The notes below the pieces were generated by a model. The model searched no databases, was not told where the DNA came from, and was given only the letters and a program-made list of their open reading frames with translations. From assembly GCF_016741875.1 (NCBI RefSeq), contig NZ_JAERRF010000011.1, positions 214,262 through 278,261 on the forward strand: a DNA stretch of 64,000 nucleotides, read 5' to 3'. The position numbers were made by a program, and so were the translations under genes. How positions within the stretch are numbered: the stretch's first letter is position 1; every line of letters starts with the position of its first letter. Positions 48,875 to 57,800 of the stretch are shown in pieces. This DNA comes from Streptomyces coffeae (GTDB lineage Bacteria; Actinomycetota; Actinomycetes; Streptomycetales; Streptomycetaceae).

Positions 48875-51800
48875 TCACGTCATCATGGCGGTGGGAAGGG
48901 GCTGTTCGGTCCAGATGATCTTGCCGCTCTTGGTGTAGCGCGTGCCCCATCGTCCGGTGAGCTGCGCGACGATCAGCAGCCCTCGCCCTCCTTCGTCCGT
49001 GGTCCGGGCATGGCGCAGGCGCGGCGAGGTGCTGCTGGCGTCGGAGACCTCGCAGATCAGGGTGCGGTCCCGGATCAGGCGCAGTTCGATCGGTCCGGTC
49101 GCATGGCGGATGGCGTTGGTGACCAGTTCGCTGACGATCAGCTCCATGGTGAACGTCAGATCCTCCATGCCCCACTCCGACAGCTGCCGGCCGGCGAGGG
49201 TGCGGGCATGCGCGACGGCGGCCGGGTCGACGGGCAGGTCCCAGGAGGCGACCTGGTTCGAGCCCAGGACGTGGGTCCGGGCGAGGAGGAGGGCGGCGTC
49301 GTCGGACGGCAGACGGGTCAGCAGGGCGTTGACCACGTCGTCGCCGGTCTCCCGCAGGGTCGGCCTGGGTTCCGCGAGGGCATTGCTCAACCGGTCGAGT
49401 CCCACGCCGATGTCCCGGTCGTAGGTTTCGACGAGGCCGTCGGTGTAGAGCGCGATCAGGCTGCCCTCGGCAAGCTCCAGCTCGACGGACTCGAAGGGCA
49501 GCGCTCCGAGGCCGAGCGGTGGTCCGGCGGGCAGTTCCAGGAAGTCGACGGCGCGGTCCGGGCCGACGATCACGGGCGGGAGGTGACCGGCCCGCGCCAG
49601 TGTGCACTGCCCGCCGACCGGGTCGTACACGGCGTACAGGCAGGTGGCCCCCAGGAACGCGGCGCCCACGCTCTCGTCCCCGGCCGCCGAAGGCTCATCG
49701 CCGCTGGGCGCTTCCATGAGGCCGATGACCAGGTCGTCCAGGTGGGCCAGCAGTTCATCGGGGGGCAGATCCAGGTTGGCGAGCGTGCGCACGGCCGTGC
49801 GCAGCCGCCCCATGGTCGCCGCGGCATCGATGCCATGTCCGACCACGTCTCCGACGACCAGTGCGACCCGGGCTCCGGAGAGCGGAATCACGTCGAACCA
49901 GTCACCCCCCACACCGCTGGGTGCGTCCGCCGGGAAGTACCACGACGCCACCTCCAGAGCGGATCCCCCTGTCAGCTCTTGCGGCAGCAGGCTGCGCTGC
50001 ATCGAACGGGCCGCGATGCGCTCGCGGGTGAAGCGGCGCGCGTTGTCGACGCACACCGCCGCACGCGAGACGATTTCCTCGGCGAGACGCACATCGTCTT
50101 CTTCGAAGGGACCCAGACGCCGGGACCGGACGAACGTCGCCGCGCCCAAGGAGACGCCGCGAGCCTGCACCGGCACCACCATGATCGAGCGGAACTTGAA
50201 CTCGCGGATCACGGCGGCCTGTGACGGGTCTTCGGCCACCCACGCACTGCGCGAGGCGTCCAGGATCGGTTCCACCAAGGTCCTGCCCTCCAGCAGGCAG
50301 CGGGCCACGGGGGACGAGGGGGAACGCTGGACCGCTTCACCCACGGCCAGACTCGCCTCCGGACAGCCCTCACGCACCGACTTCTGCCCCGCGCGACGCA
50401 TGACGGGAGTGGTGTCGACCGGTCCGGGGGCCGGTTCCTCGCCTTTGATGACCGAGTCCAGCAGGTCGACGGCGACGAAGTCGGCGAGGGACGGAACGGC
50501 GTCGTCGGCCAGTTCCTGCGCGGTCAGTGTCACATCCAGCGTGCTGCCGATACGGGCGCCGGCGTCGTTCAGCAGGGCCAGGCGTTCCTGAGCCCGCCGG
50601 CGCTCGGTCACGTCGATGACCATGTACCAGATGCCCACGTGACGACCGTGGCGGTCTTCCATACCGAAGAAGGAGGCCGAGTAGGCGCGCTCCCGGTTGG
50701 GGTCGGCGTAACTGGGGCCGCGGAACTCGTGGTCCATCACCGGAGCCCCGGTTCGCAGGACCGTCTGCATTTTCTCCTCGAACGCCTCCGCTTCCAGCCT
50801 CGGCAGCACTTCTCTCACCTGCCGCCCCAGCCGTCGCTCGAGGGGGATCAGGCGCCCCAGTGCGTTGTTCACCCACACATACCGCAGGTCCGTGTCCAGG
50901 ATGGCCACACCGACCGGTGCGTGGGCGAGAAACGGCTCGAGCATCAGCTGACTCACCCCGCCTCCCGGCAGGCGCCAGAAGGCGGTTTCCGGTGCCCGGC
51001 CGACGAATCTGCCGAAGACCAGCGCGGCGACCGTGGCGACCAGCACGCCCGGGACCATCTCGTAGATGCCCGACTGAAGCGGCCCGAGCAGCGGATTGAT
51101 CTTCTTCCACAGAAGCACCGTGGCCGCGCCCGAAACGATGCCGGCCATGGCCCCCGCCCAGGTCATACGTGGCCAGTACAGGGAGAGGAGGACGACCGGC
51201 CCGAACGCGGCTCCGAAGCCCGCCCAGGCGTAGGCGACGATGTTCAGCAAGCCGCCACCCTTGAGCGCGATCACATAGGCGACCAGGATCACCAGCACGA
51301 CGGTGCAGCGGCCGACCGTCACCAGCACCTTGTCCGCGGCCCGTCGGCTGAGGAACGCGTGGTAGAAGTCCTCCGTGAGGGCGACGGACGACACCATGAG
51401 CTGGCTGTCCGCGGTCGACATGATCGCGGCCAGGATGGCGATCAGCATCGCCCCGGCGATCCAGGGACTGAACAGTGTCTCGCTCAGCGCGATGAACACC
51501 GTCTCCGGGTTGTCGAGTGGTGTGTGGAGCCGCCCGATTCCCACCAGGCCGACGAGTGTGCCGCCCGCGAGCACGACAAGCACCCAGCCTGTTCCGATAC
51601 GCCGGGCCGCGGGAATGGCACGAGTGCTGCGGATGCCCATGAAGCGGGCCAGGATGTGCGGCTGGCCGAAGTACCCGAGGCCCCAGGCGAGCAGCGAGAT
51701 GACGGAGACGGCACTGAGCGCCCCGCCTGCCGACCACTGGCCGTCGGCGAAGCCGGCCCTGGCCCCCATGTCGACCAGGCTCGGTGTCTTGTCCCTGAGG

Positions 51801-52456
51801 GCGTCGTCCAGCGCTCCGAAGCCCCCGAGCGCCGTGATACCGACCACAGGGAGCACAACCAGCGCCAGGAACATCAGCGTGGCCTGCACCACGTGCGTCA
51901 GGCTCACGGCGAGGAAACCACCGAGGCACGAGTAGACCATGATCACCAGAGCGGTCAGGGTCACCGCGAGCGCGAAGTTGACGTTGAAGACCTGCTCGAA
52001 CAGCAACCCCCCGGCCACCAGCCCACTGGCGATGTAGACGGTGAAGAACACGATGGTGACGGCCGCCGAGACGATCCGGAGCAGCCGGGTACGGTCCTCG
52101 AACCGCTCCTCCAGGTAGGCCGACAGGCTCACGGCGTTACCGGCGCGCTCGGTGTAGATGCGCAGCCGGGGCGCGACGAAGAGCCAGTTGAGGTAGGTGC
52201 CGATGGCCAGACCGATGGCGATCCAGCTGGCGCCGAGCCCGGCCGCGTACACGGCTCCGGGGAGCGCCAGGAACAGCCAGCCGGACATGTCACTGGCCCC
52301 TGCGGAGAGGGCGGCGACCAGCGCGCTGAGCCGTCGGCCGCCCAGGGCGAAGTCGGCGAAGGTGTGGGTGCGGGTGTACGCCCAGACACCCACGCCGATC
52401 ATGGCAGCCACATAGATCACGAACGTGATCACGACGGGCGCGCTCAAGTGGAACAT
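48875..52456 (-). CDS. SSS-family symporter fused to PAS-GAF-PP2C-HATPase
   Basis: About 1193 residues from ATG 52456 (MFHLSAPVVITFVIYVAAM), with AGGGA just upstream; an in-frame ATG at 52492 would add 12. Residues 1-500 are a PutP-type sodium/solute symporter of 12-13 TM helices (ALGGRRLSALVAALSAGASD, STADSQLMVSSVALTEDFYH). A PAS domain (VGVAILDTDLRYVWVNNALG) follows, then GAF (about 650-830), a SpoIIE/PP2C phosphatase (GVGGDWFDVIPLSGARVALV, VGHGIDAAATMG, LIALYTDGLVETYD) and an HATPase_c kinase domain (MELIVSELVTNAIRHATGP). It could link solute uptake to partner-switching signalling, as CbrA does for a histidine kinase. Confidence 0.92.
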   Translation of the reverse strand: MFHLSAPVVITFVIYVAAMIGVGVWAYTRTHTFADFALGGRRLSALVAALSAGASDMSGWLFLALPGAVYAAGLGASWIAIGLAIGTYLNWLFVAPRLRIYTERAGNAVSLSAYLEERFEDRTRLLRIVSAAVTIVFFTVYIASGLVAGGLLFEQVFNVNFALAVTLTALVIMVYSCLGGFLAVSLTHVVQATLMFLALVVLPVVGITALGGFGALDDALRDKTPSLVDMGARAGFADGQWSAGGALSAVSVISLLAWGLGYFGQPHILARFMGIRSTRAIPAARRIGTGWVLVVLAGGTLVGLVGIGRLHTPLDNPETVFIALSETLFSPWIAGAMLIAILAAIMSTADSQLMVSSVALTEDFYHAFLSRRAADKVLVTVGRCTVVLVILVAYVIALKGGGLLNIVAYAWAGFGAAFGPVVLLSLYWPRMTWAGAMAGIVSGAATVLLWKKINPLLGPLQSGIYEMVPGVLVATVAALVFGRFVGRAPETAFWRLPGGGVSQLMLEPFLAHAPVGVAILDTDLRYVWVNNALGRLIPLERRLGRQVREVLPRLEAEAFEEKMQTVLRTGAPVMDHEFRGPSYADPNRERAYSASFFGMEDRHGRHVGIWYMVIDVTERRRAQERLALLNDAGARIGSTLDVTLTAQELADDAVPSLADFVAVDLLDSVIKGEEPAPGPVDTTPVMRRAGQKSVREGCPEASLAVGEAVQRSPSSPVARCLLEGRTLVEPILDASRSAWVAEDPSQAAVIREFKFRSIMVVPVQARGVSLGAATFVRSRRLGPFEEDDVRLAEEIVSRAAVCVDNARRFTRERIAARSMQRSLLPQELTGGSALEVASWYFPADAPSGVGGDWFDVIPLSGARVALVVGDVVGHGIDAAATMGRLRTAVRTLANLDLPPDELLAHLDDLVIGLMEAPSGDEPSAAGDESVGAAFLGATCLYAVYDPVGGQCTLARAGHLPPVIVGPDRAVDFLELPAGPPLGLGALPFESVELELAEGSLIALYTDGLVETYDRDIGVGLDRLSNALAEPRPTLRETGDDVVNALLTRLPSDDAALLLARTHVLGSNQVASWDLPVDPAAVAHARTLAGRQLSEWGMEDLTFTMELIVSELVTNAIRHATGPIELRLIRDRTLICEVSDASSTSPRLRHARTTDEGGRGLLIVAQLTGRWGTRYTKSGKIIWTEQPLPTAMMT

Positions 52457-52581
52457 GTATCCCTCGCTTGCCAGGGCCGCAGCCGTCGGCATGCTGCGGC
52501 CTGGACCCCTACCAAACAGAATGCACGGATTTCGGCCGGAGCGGGCCGGTCATGGCTTCCCGGAGGGCGGAGGTGCCGGGG

Positions 52582-52890
52582 TCAGTGCTGGTCAGCCAGT
52601 TCCGCGATGACCTCGGCGTGGCACGGCAGCGGGGCGCACCAGCAGCCGAGGCGGCGGCCGCGCAGGGTGGGGAGGAGGGCCAGGAGGTCGGGACGGGCGA
52701 GGAGGTGGGCGCGGTACTTCTCGAGGACCTCCTCGCGGGTGCCGTCCGGGCCGGGGCGGTACGGGCTGGCGAGCGGGGAGGCGTCGAGGTGCCAGCCGCC
52801 GCGGTGCATGGCCCGGCCGACGTAGACCACATCCGCGTAGGCCGGGTCGTCGCGGTGGCCCTTGAGGTTGACCACGGTCGTCCTGGGCAT
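52582..52890 (-). CDS. DUF4326 protein
   Basis: A 102-residue protein with the DUF4326 pattern: VVNLKGHRDDPAYADVVYVG RAMHRGG at the start and LRGRRLGCWCAPLPCHAEVI near the end, with conserved C, W, C and CH. Often found in phages and in accessory regions. Biochemical function is unknown. Confidence 0.85.
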   Translation of the reverse strand: MPRTTVVNLKGHRDDPAYADVVYVGRAMHRGGWHLDASPLASPYRPGPDGTREEVLEKYRAHLLARPDLLALLPTLRGRRLGCWCAPLPCHAEVIAELADQH

Positions 52891-52914
52891 GGCGTTCGCT
52901 CCTTCCGGCTTCGG

Positions 52915-53427
52915 TCAGCCGCCCTGGGGGCCGCCGATGATCGCGCAGGTGGTGGTGGCGTGTGCGTACAGCTTGCCGTCGGCGGCGCCGGTGACGCGCG
53001 CCTCGGCGGTCGCGGTCGTCCGGCCCGTGTGCAGGACCGTACCCTCGCAGCGCAGCGGCGGGGTGTCGGCGAAGACCGGGCGCACCAGATGCACCCCCAG
53101 TTGGACGGTGGTGTAGAGGCGTCCGGCGGGGAGGGTCGTCAGTACGGCGCTGCCGAGGGCCGAGTCGAGCAGGGTGGCCAGGAAGCCGCCGTGGACGGTG
53201 CCCATCGGGTTGAGCAGATGCTCCCCGGGCTCGCCCTCGAAGACCGCGCGACCCTCGGCCGCGTCGACCAGCTGGAAGCCGAGGGTGGAGCTGATCGGCG
53301 GCGCGGGCCGCCGTCCGTCCAGGACCCGCTGGATCAGCTCCAGGCCCGAGCGGTGGGCGTCCTCGGCGTCGGGGGCCGGAGGTGTCCAGGTGTGGGTGCG
53401 GGTGCGTGCGGTGGGGGAGTGCGTCAT
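52915..53427 (-). CDS. PaaI-family hotdog thioesterase
   Basis: 170 residues. A 4HBT hotdog fold: TLGFQLVDAAEGRAVFEGEP, LNPMGTVHGGFLATLLDSAL (HGG catalytic region), YTTVQLGVHLVRPVFADTPP and GTVLHTGRTTATAEARVTG. It hydrolyses acyl-CoA thioesters. It stands next to the acyl-CoA dehydrogenase and PKS genes but is separated from them by a terminator, so a link to polyketide metabolism is weak. Confidence 0.9.
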   Translation of the reverse strand: MTHSPTARTRTHTWTPPAPDAEDAHRSGLELIQRVLDGRRPAPPISSTLGFQLVDAAEGRAVFEGEPGEHLLNPMGTVHGGFLATLLDSALGSAVLTTLPAGRLYTTVQLGVHLVRPVFADTPPLRCEGTVLHTGRTTATAEARVTGAADGKLYAHATTTCAIIGGPQGG

Positions 53428-53607
53428 CGGTGGGGCGTCCGTTCTCGCGGCCGAGGTCCCGGTCCGGGCGATCGGGATGCCCTCACGCTAGGTCCGCGAG
53501 CGACCGTCTCCCAGTGTCGGAAACGACGGCTCCGATACCGTTTCCGGCATGGACGCGCCCGCGCACATGCGGGGATGGTCCCCGGGACACCGGGCCCCAC
53601 CCCATCG

Positions 53608-53632
53608 CTGATCTGGTAAACGTGCAGATCAG
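53608..53632. promoter_or_regulatory. Dyad in thioesterase/ACAD gap
   Basis: CTGATCTG (53608-53615) and CAGATCAG (53625-53632) are perfect 8-bp arms 9 bases apart, immediately before a terminator stem. It could be a TetR-type operator or part of the termination structure. Confidence 0.4.
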
Positions 53633-53633
53633 A

Positions 53634-53663
53634 AGGGGTCCGACCCTTCCAGGTCGGACCCCT
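53634..53663. terminator. Terminator after acyl-CoA dehydrogenase
   Basis: A perfect 12-bp stem (53634-53645 with 53652-53663) and a 6-base loop, just past the end of the PKS operon. Confidence 0.82.
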
Positions 53664-53691
53664 CGTCGTTCCGGCACCGGGCGATCGTGCG

Positions 53692-54849
53692 CTACGACCG
53701 CCGCGGCACGGGGATGACGTAGCGGTTGAAGAGCAGGTCGCGCATCACGTCGTCGCCGCCTTCGACGATCGAGACGTAGCGCACGTCCCGGACGAGCTTT
53801 CCGATGGGGTGATCGTTGGTGTAGCCGAGTCCGCCGAACATCTCCGAGCCGACGGAGGCCACGTCCCAGGCCGCCTGGCCGCAGAACATCTTCGCCGTCA
53901 GGGCCGTCTTGAGCGTGCCCTGCCGGGCGAAGATCGCCGGTGCCTCCGGGTCCGACATGACCGTGTCGTAGTCGCGGGCCGCGCGGAGACAGTGGCCCTT
54001 CATGACGTCGATCAGCATCTCCATCTGCCCCAGCTTCTGCGCGAAGACCGGGCTCTGAAGGAGCGTGCCGCCGCGGAACGGCTTCGTCTTGGCGTAGGTC
54101 ATGCAGTGGTCGCGGATGCGCCGGGCGATGCCGACCGCCGTCGTGGCGATCAGGATGCGGCTCGCGTTGAGGCCGATCTCCAGCAGCCGCAGCCCCGAGC
54201 CCGCCAGCCGGTTGGCCTTCGGCACCCGGCATTCGTCCAGCCGCACCTGGTAGGTGTGGGAGGCCCGGAGGCCGATCACGTCCCACCGCTTGACGATCTC
54301 GATGCCCGGGGTGTCCCGGGGTATGAGGATCGCGTGGTGCTCCTCGGGGTTGTCCGCGTCCCGGGCCACGACCACGATGAAGTCCGCGAAGTCGGTGTTG
54401 GTGGAGAGGAACTTGTCACCGGTGACGACGAGTTCGTCCCCGTCCCGGGAGACGACCGTCTCGATCTTGTCCAGCTCGCTGCCGGCGTTCCGCTCGCTCC
54501 CCAACGTGGCGCAGAACGAGCCGCGGGCGGCCATCGGCTCCAGATAACGGGCCTTCAGCACGTCCGATCCGTAGAGCTGGACCATGCTGGTGGTCAGGAC
54601 CGAGATGAACAGCGTGAAGGCCACCCCGGCGTCCCCGTAGGAGATCTCGTTCACGACCTCGACGCTGTCCTCCAGGGACAGCCCGCGACCGCCGAGTTCC
54701 TCGGGCAGCCACCAGTTGGCGAGCCCCGTCTCGCGGAACGCGTCGTACACCTGGGAGGGCTTTTCCGCCAGGGTGTCCATCTGCTCGGTGTCGCCGGCAA
54801 GATGCTCCTTGACGAACCGGCGAACGGTCTTCAGGTCCTCAGTCTTCAT
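53692..54849 (-). CDS. Acyl-CoA dehydrogenase of PKS operon
   Basis: 385 residues from ATG 54849 (MKTEDLKTVRRFVKEHLAGD), the last gene of the PKS transcript; the gap to the PKS stop is 11 bases. It has the ACAD N-terminal, middle (ATLGSERNAGSELDKIETVV, FLSTNTDFADFIVVVARD) and C-terminal domains (EMFGGLGYTNDHPIGKLVRD), with a Glu in the YVSIVEGGDDVMRDL position of the catalytic base. It would introduce a 2,3-double bond into an acyl-CoA or acyl-ACP, either making an unusual building block or tailoring the chain. The long upstream extension of this frame is a shadow of the PKS. Confidence 0.92.
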   Translation of the reverse strand: MKTEDLKTVRRFVKEHLAGDTEQMDTLAEKPSQVYDAFRETGLANWWLPEELGGRGLSLEDSVEVVNEISYGDAGVAFTLFISVLTTSMVQLYGSDVLKARYLEPMAARGSFCATLGSERNAGSELDKIETVVSRDGDELVVTGDKFLSTNTDFADFIVVVARDADNPEEHHAILIPRDTPGIEIVKRWDVIGLRASHTYQVRLDECRVPKANRLAGSGLRLLEIGLNASRILIATTAVGIARRIRDHCMTYAKTKPFRGGTLLQSPVFAQKLGQMEMLIDVMKGHCLRAARDYDTVMSDPEAPAIFARQGTLKTALTAKMFCGQAAWDVASVGSEMFGGLGYTNDHPIGKLVRDVRYVSIVEGGDDVMRDLLFNRYVIPVPRRS

Positions 54850-54860
54850 CGTCCTTGTCC

Positions 54861-57800
54861 TCACTCGGCGAAAGCTCGCTCGATCAGGTCCGCGACATCC
54901 ATCGAGTCGAACTCCTCTTCGGCCTCGTCCGCGGCTGCGTCCTCGTCGTCCCGGTCCTCCCCGTCCTGGTCGTCCTGCGTGAACAGCAGCTCCCACAGGC
55001 GTGCGGCCAGGGCCGCCGGGGTCGGGTAGTTGAAGATGACGGTCGGCGGGATCTGGATCCCCGTGTCCTGCTTGACCTGGTTGCGGAACTCCACACCGCT
55101 CAGCGAGTCGAAGCCGATCTCCTGGAAGGTCATGTCGGCGTCTATGTCGTCGGCGTCGGGGTAGCCCAGCACCACCGCCGCGGTGGACAGCAGCAGGGCC
55201 TGGAGTTCGTCCACCTGCTCCTCCCGCGACAGCCCCGCCAGCCGCTTGAGGACCGGGGGTTCGGCGTTCTCCTCGACGCGCTCGGGCCGCGGCCCGACCA
55301 TGCCGCGCAGCAGCACCGGCACGCTGTCCTGCTGCCGCAGGGCCGCCCGGTCCAGCACGACCGCAACCGTGGACGACGCCGCCGCCTGCCGCGTGAGCGC
55401 CGCGTCGAACAGGTCCATGCCCTGCTCCGCGGACAGCGGCACCATCCCGTTGCGCCGGAAGCGGCGCAGGTCGGCCTCGGCGAGCTCGCCCGCCATACCC
55501 ACCTCCCACGGGCCCCACGCCAGCGAGAGCGCGGGCAGTCCGGCGGTCTTGCGCCCCGCCGCCAGGGCATCCAGGAAGGCGTTGGCCGCGGCGTAGTTGG
55601 CCTGCCCCGCGTTGCCCAGCGTCCCGACGACCGAGGAGTAGAGGACGAACGAGGACAGCCCCGTCTCCCGCGTCAGCTCGTGCAGGTGCCACGCGGCGTC
55701 CGCCTTCGGACCGAACACCCGGTCCAGCGCTTGCGGCGTCATGGACTCCGAGGCCGCGTCGTCCAGCACGCCCGCCAGGTGGACGACCGCGGTCAGCGGG
55801 GCCGTCCGGGGGATGCGTGCCAGCTGCTCGGCGAGTGCCGCACGGTCGGAGACGTCGCAGGGCACCTGGGTGACCTCGGCTCCGAGCGCGGTCAGCTCCT
55901 CCGCCAGCTCGGCCGCGCCCGGGGCCTGCGGCCCGCGCCGGCTGAGCAGCAGCAGGTTCCGCGCCCCGTACTCGGTGACGAGATGCCGGGCGACCAGCTC
56001 ACCGAGGGCACCGGTGGCGCCGGTGAGCAGCACGGTGCCCTCCGGGTCCCACTCCGGCCGCTCCACCGTTGTCGCCTCCGCCGCGACCAGGCGCGGGACA
56101 TGGACGACGCCGCCGCGGACGGCGAGCTGCGGTTCGCCGGAGACGTCCAGTGCCTTGAGCGAGGCACAGGACTCCTCGGTGCCGTCGGCGTCGACGAGTG
56201 CGAACCGGCCGGGATGCTCGGCCATGACCGCGCGCACCAGACCCCAGACCGCCGCGCCCGACGGGTCGGGTGTCTCTTCGCCGGTCACCGCCACCGCCTG
56301 CCGGGTGACGAACACCAGCGGCTCGTCCGCGGAGGTCTCCTCACGCAGCCTCTCCTGGACGCGGGCGAGTACCTCCTGTGCGTGCCGCCGCGCCGCCGCC
56401 GGAACGTCCTCGCCCGCCTCCGGCTCGACGTACATGAACTCCGCGTTCGCGGGGCGCGCGGCGTCGGCCGCCTCGGGCCGGGCCGTCCACTCCACGGCGA
56501 ACAGGCCGGCCTCACCGGCGCCACCGGTCAACTGCTCCACGGAGGCGGGCATGAGCGCGAGGGAGTCGACGGAGAGTACCGGCTGCCCGTCCTGGCCCGT
56601 GATCGTGAGCGACACCTCGCGCGGGCCCCTCCGCGCGATCCGCACCCGCAGCCGCGTACCGGCGTGACGGTGCAGCGACACCCCCGACCAGGCGTAGGGC
56701 AGCAGGGCCGCCGCGCCCGCGTCCTCGGACTCCGCGAAGAACGACAGCATCGGGTGCAGCGCGGCGTCGAACGCCGCGGGGTGGACGCCGAACCCGCCGG
56801 TGGCGTACGGAACGCCCTCGGGGAGCTGGATCTCGCCGTAGACCTCCTCGTCCGTGGCCCACATGGCAGCCAGCCCCTGGAAGGCCGGTCCGTAGTCGTA
56901 ACCCCGCCCGGTCAGCTCCGGGTAGAAGTCCGCGAGTTCGACCTCGGCGGCGTCCCGCGGGGGCCACACCTGCGGACGGGCGTCCCGCGGGGCCGGTGCC
57001 GCCGCGGACAGGTAGCCGATCGCGTGCCGGGTCCACGCGCGGGCCGGGCCGGACGCCGTCCGTGAGTAGATCCCGATCTCGCGCCGCCCGGAGTCCTCGG
57101 GCCCGCCGAGGACGATCTGGAGGCGCACCGGGTCCTCACCGAGGATCAGGGGTGCCTGGAGGGTGAGTTCCTCCACGCCCCCGGCCGCGCCGCCGAGCTG
57201 GTCGGTGAGCGGACCGTCGGGGTCCACGGCACGGAGCGCCATCTCGACGAAGGCCGCGCCGGGGAGGACCGCGCTGCCGAAGATGGCGTGGTCGGCCAGC
57301 CACGGTGCGTCGGTCAGTGAGACCTGGCCGGCGAGGATGATCTGGTCGCCGACCGCGAGGTCGGTGGACGCCACGAGGAACGGGTGCTCGACGGGCACCA
57401 CCGCGCCGGCGGCATCGCCCACCGCGGCCGGACGCTCCGCCCAGTACCGCTGCCGGTCGAAGGCGTAGGCGGGCAGCTCGGCGTGGCCCGCGGTGACCCC
57501 GAGCGCGCCGAGGCAGGCACGCCAGTCGACCGGTGTCCCCCCGACGTGCAGGCGGGCCAGCGCCTCCACGACCGACCGGGCCTCGGAGCGGTCCTTGCGC
57601 ACCAGGGGGACGGCCCTCACCTGCGGTGCCGTCTCGGCCAGGCTCTCCTGCGCCATGGCGGACAGCACCCCGTCGGGGCCGACCTCCACCAGCACCTCGG
57701 CACCGGCCTCGACCGTGGCGCGGATGCCGTCGGCGAACCGGACGGTGTCCCGCACATGCCGCACCCAGTACTCGGGCCGCTCCAGCTCGCCGTCCTCCGC

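Noticed and set aside
50639..52825. 728-codon plus-strand frame
   Set aside because: Antisense to the symporter-phosphatase fusion; Asp/His/Gly-rich shadow.
53560..53700. Possible tRNA because of several stems
   Set aside because: No cloverleaf, no T-loop or anticodon arm; only a dyad and a terminator.
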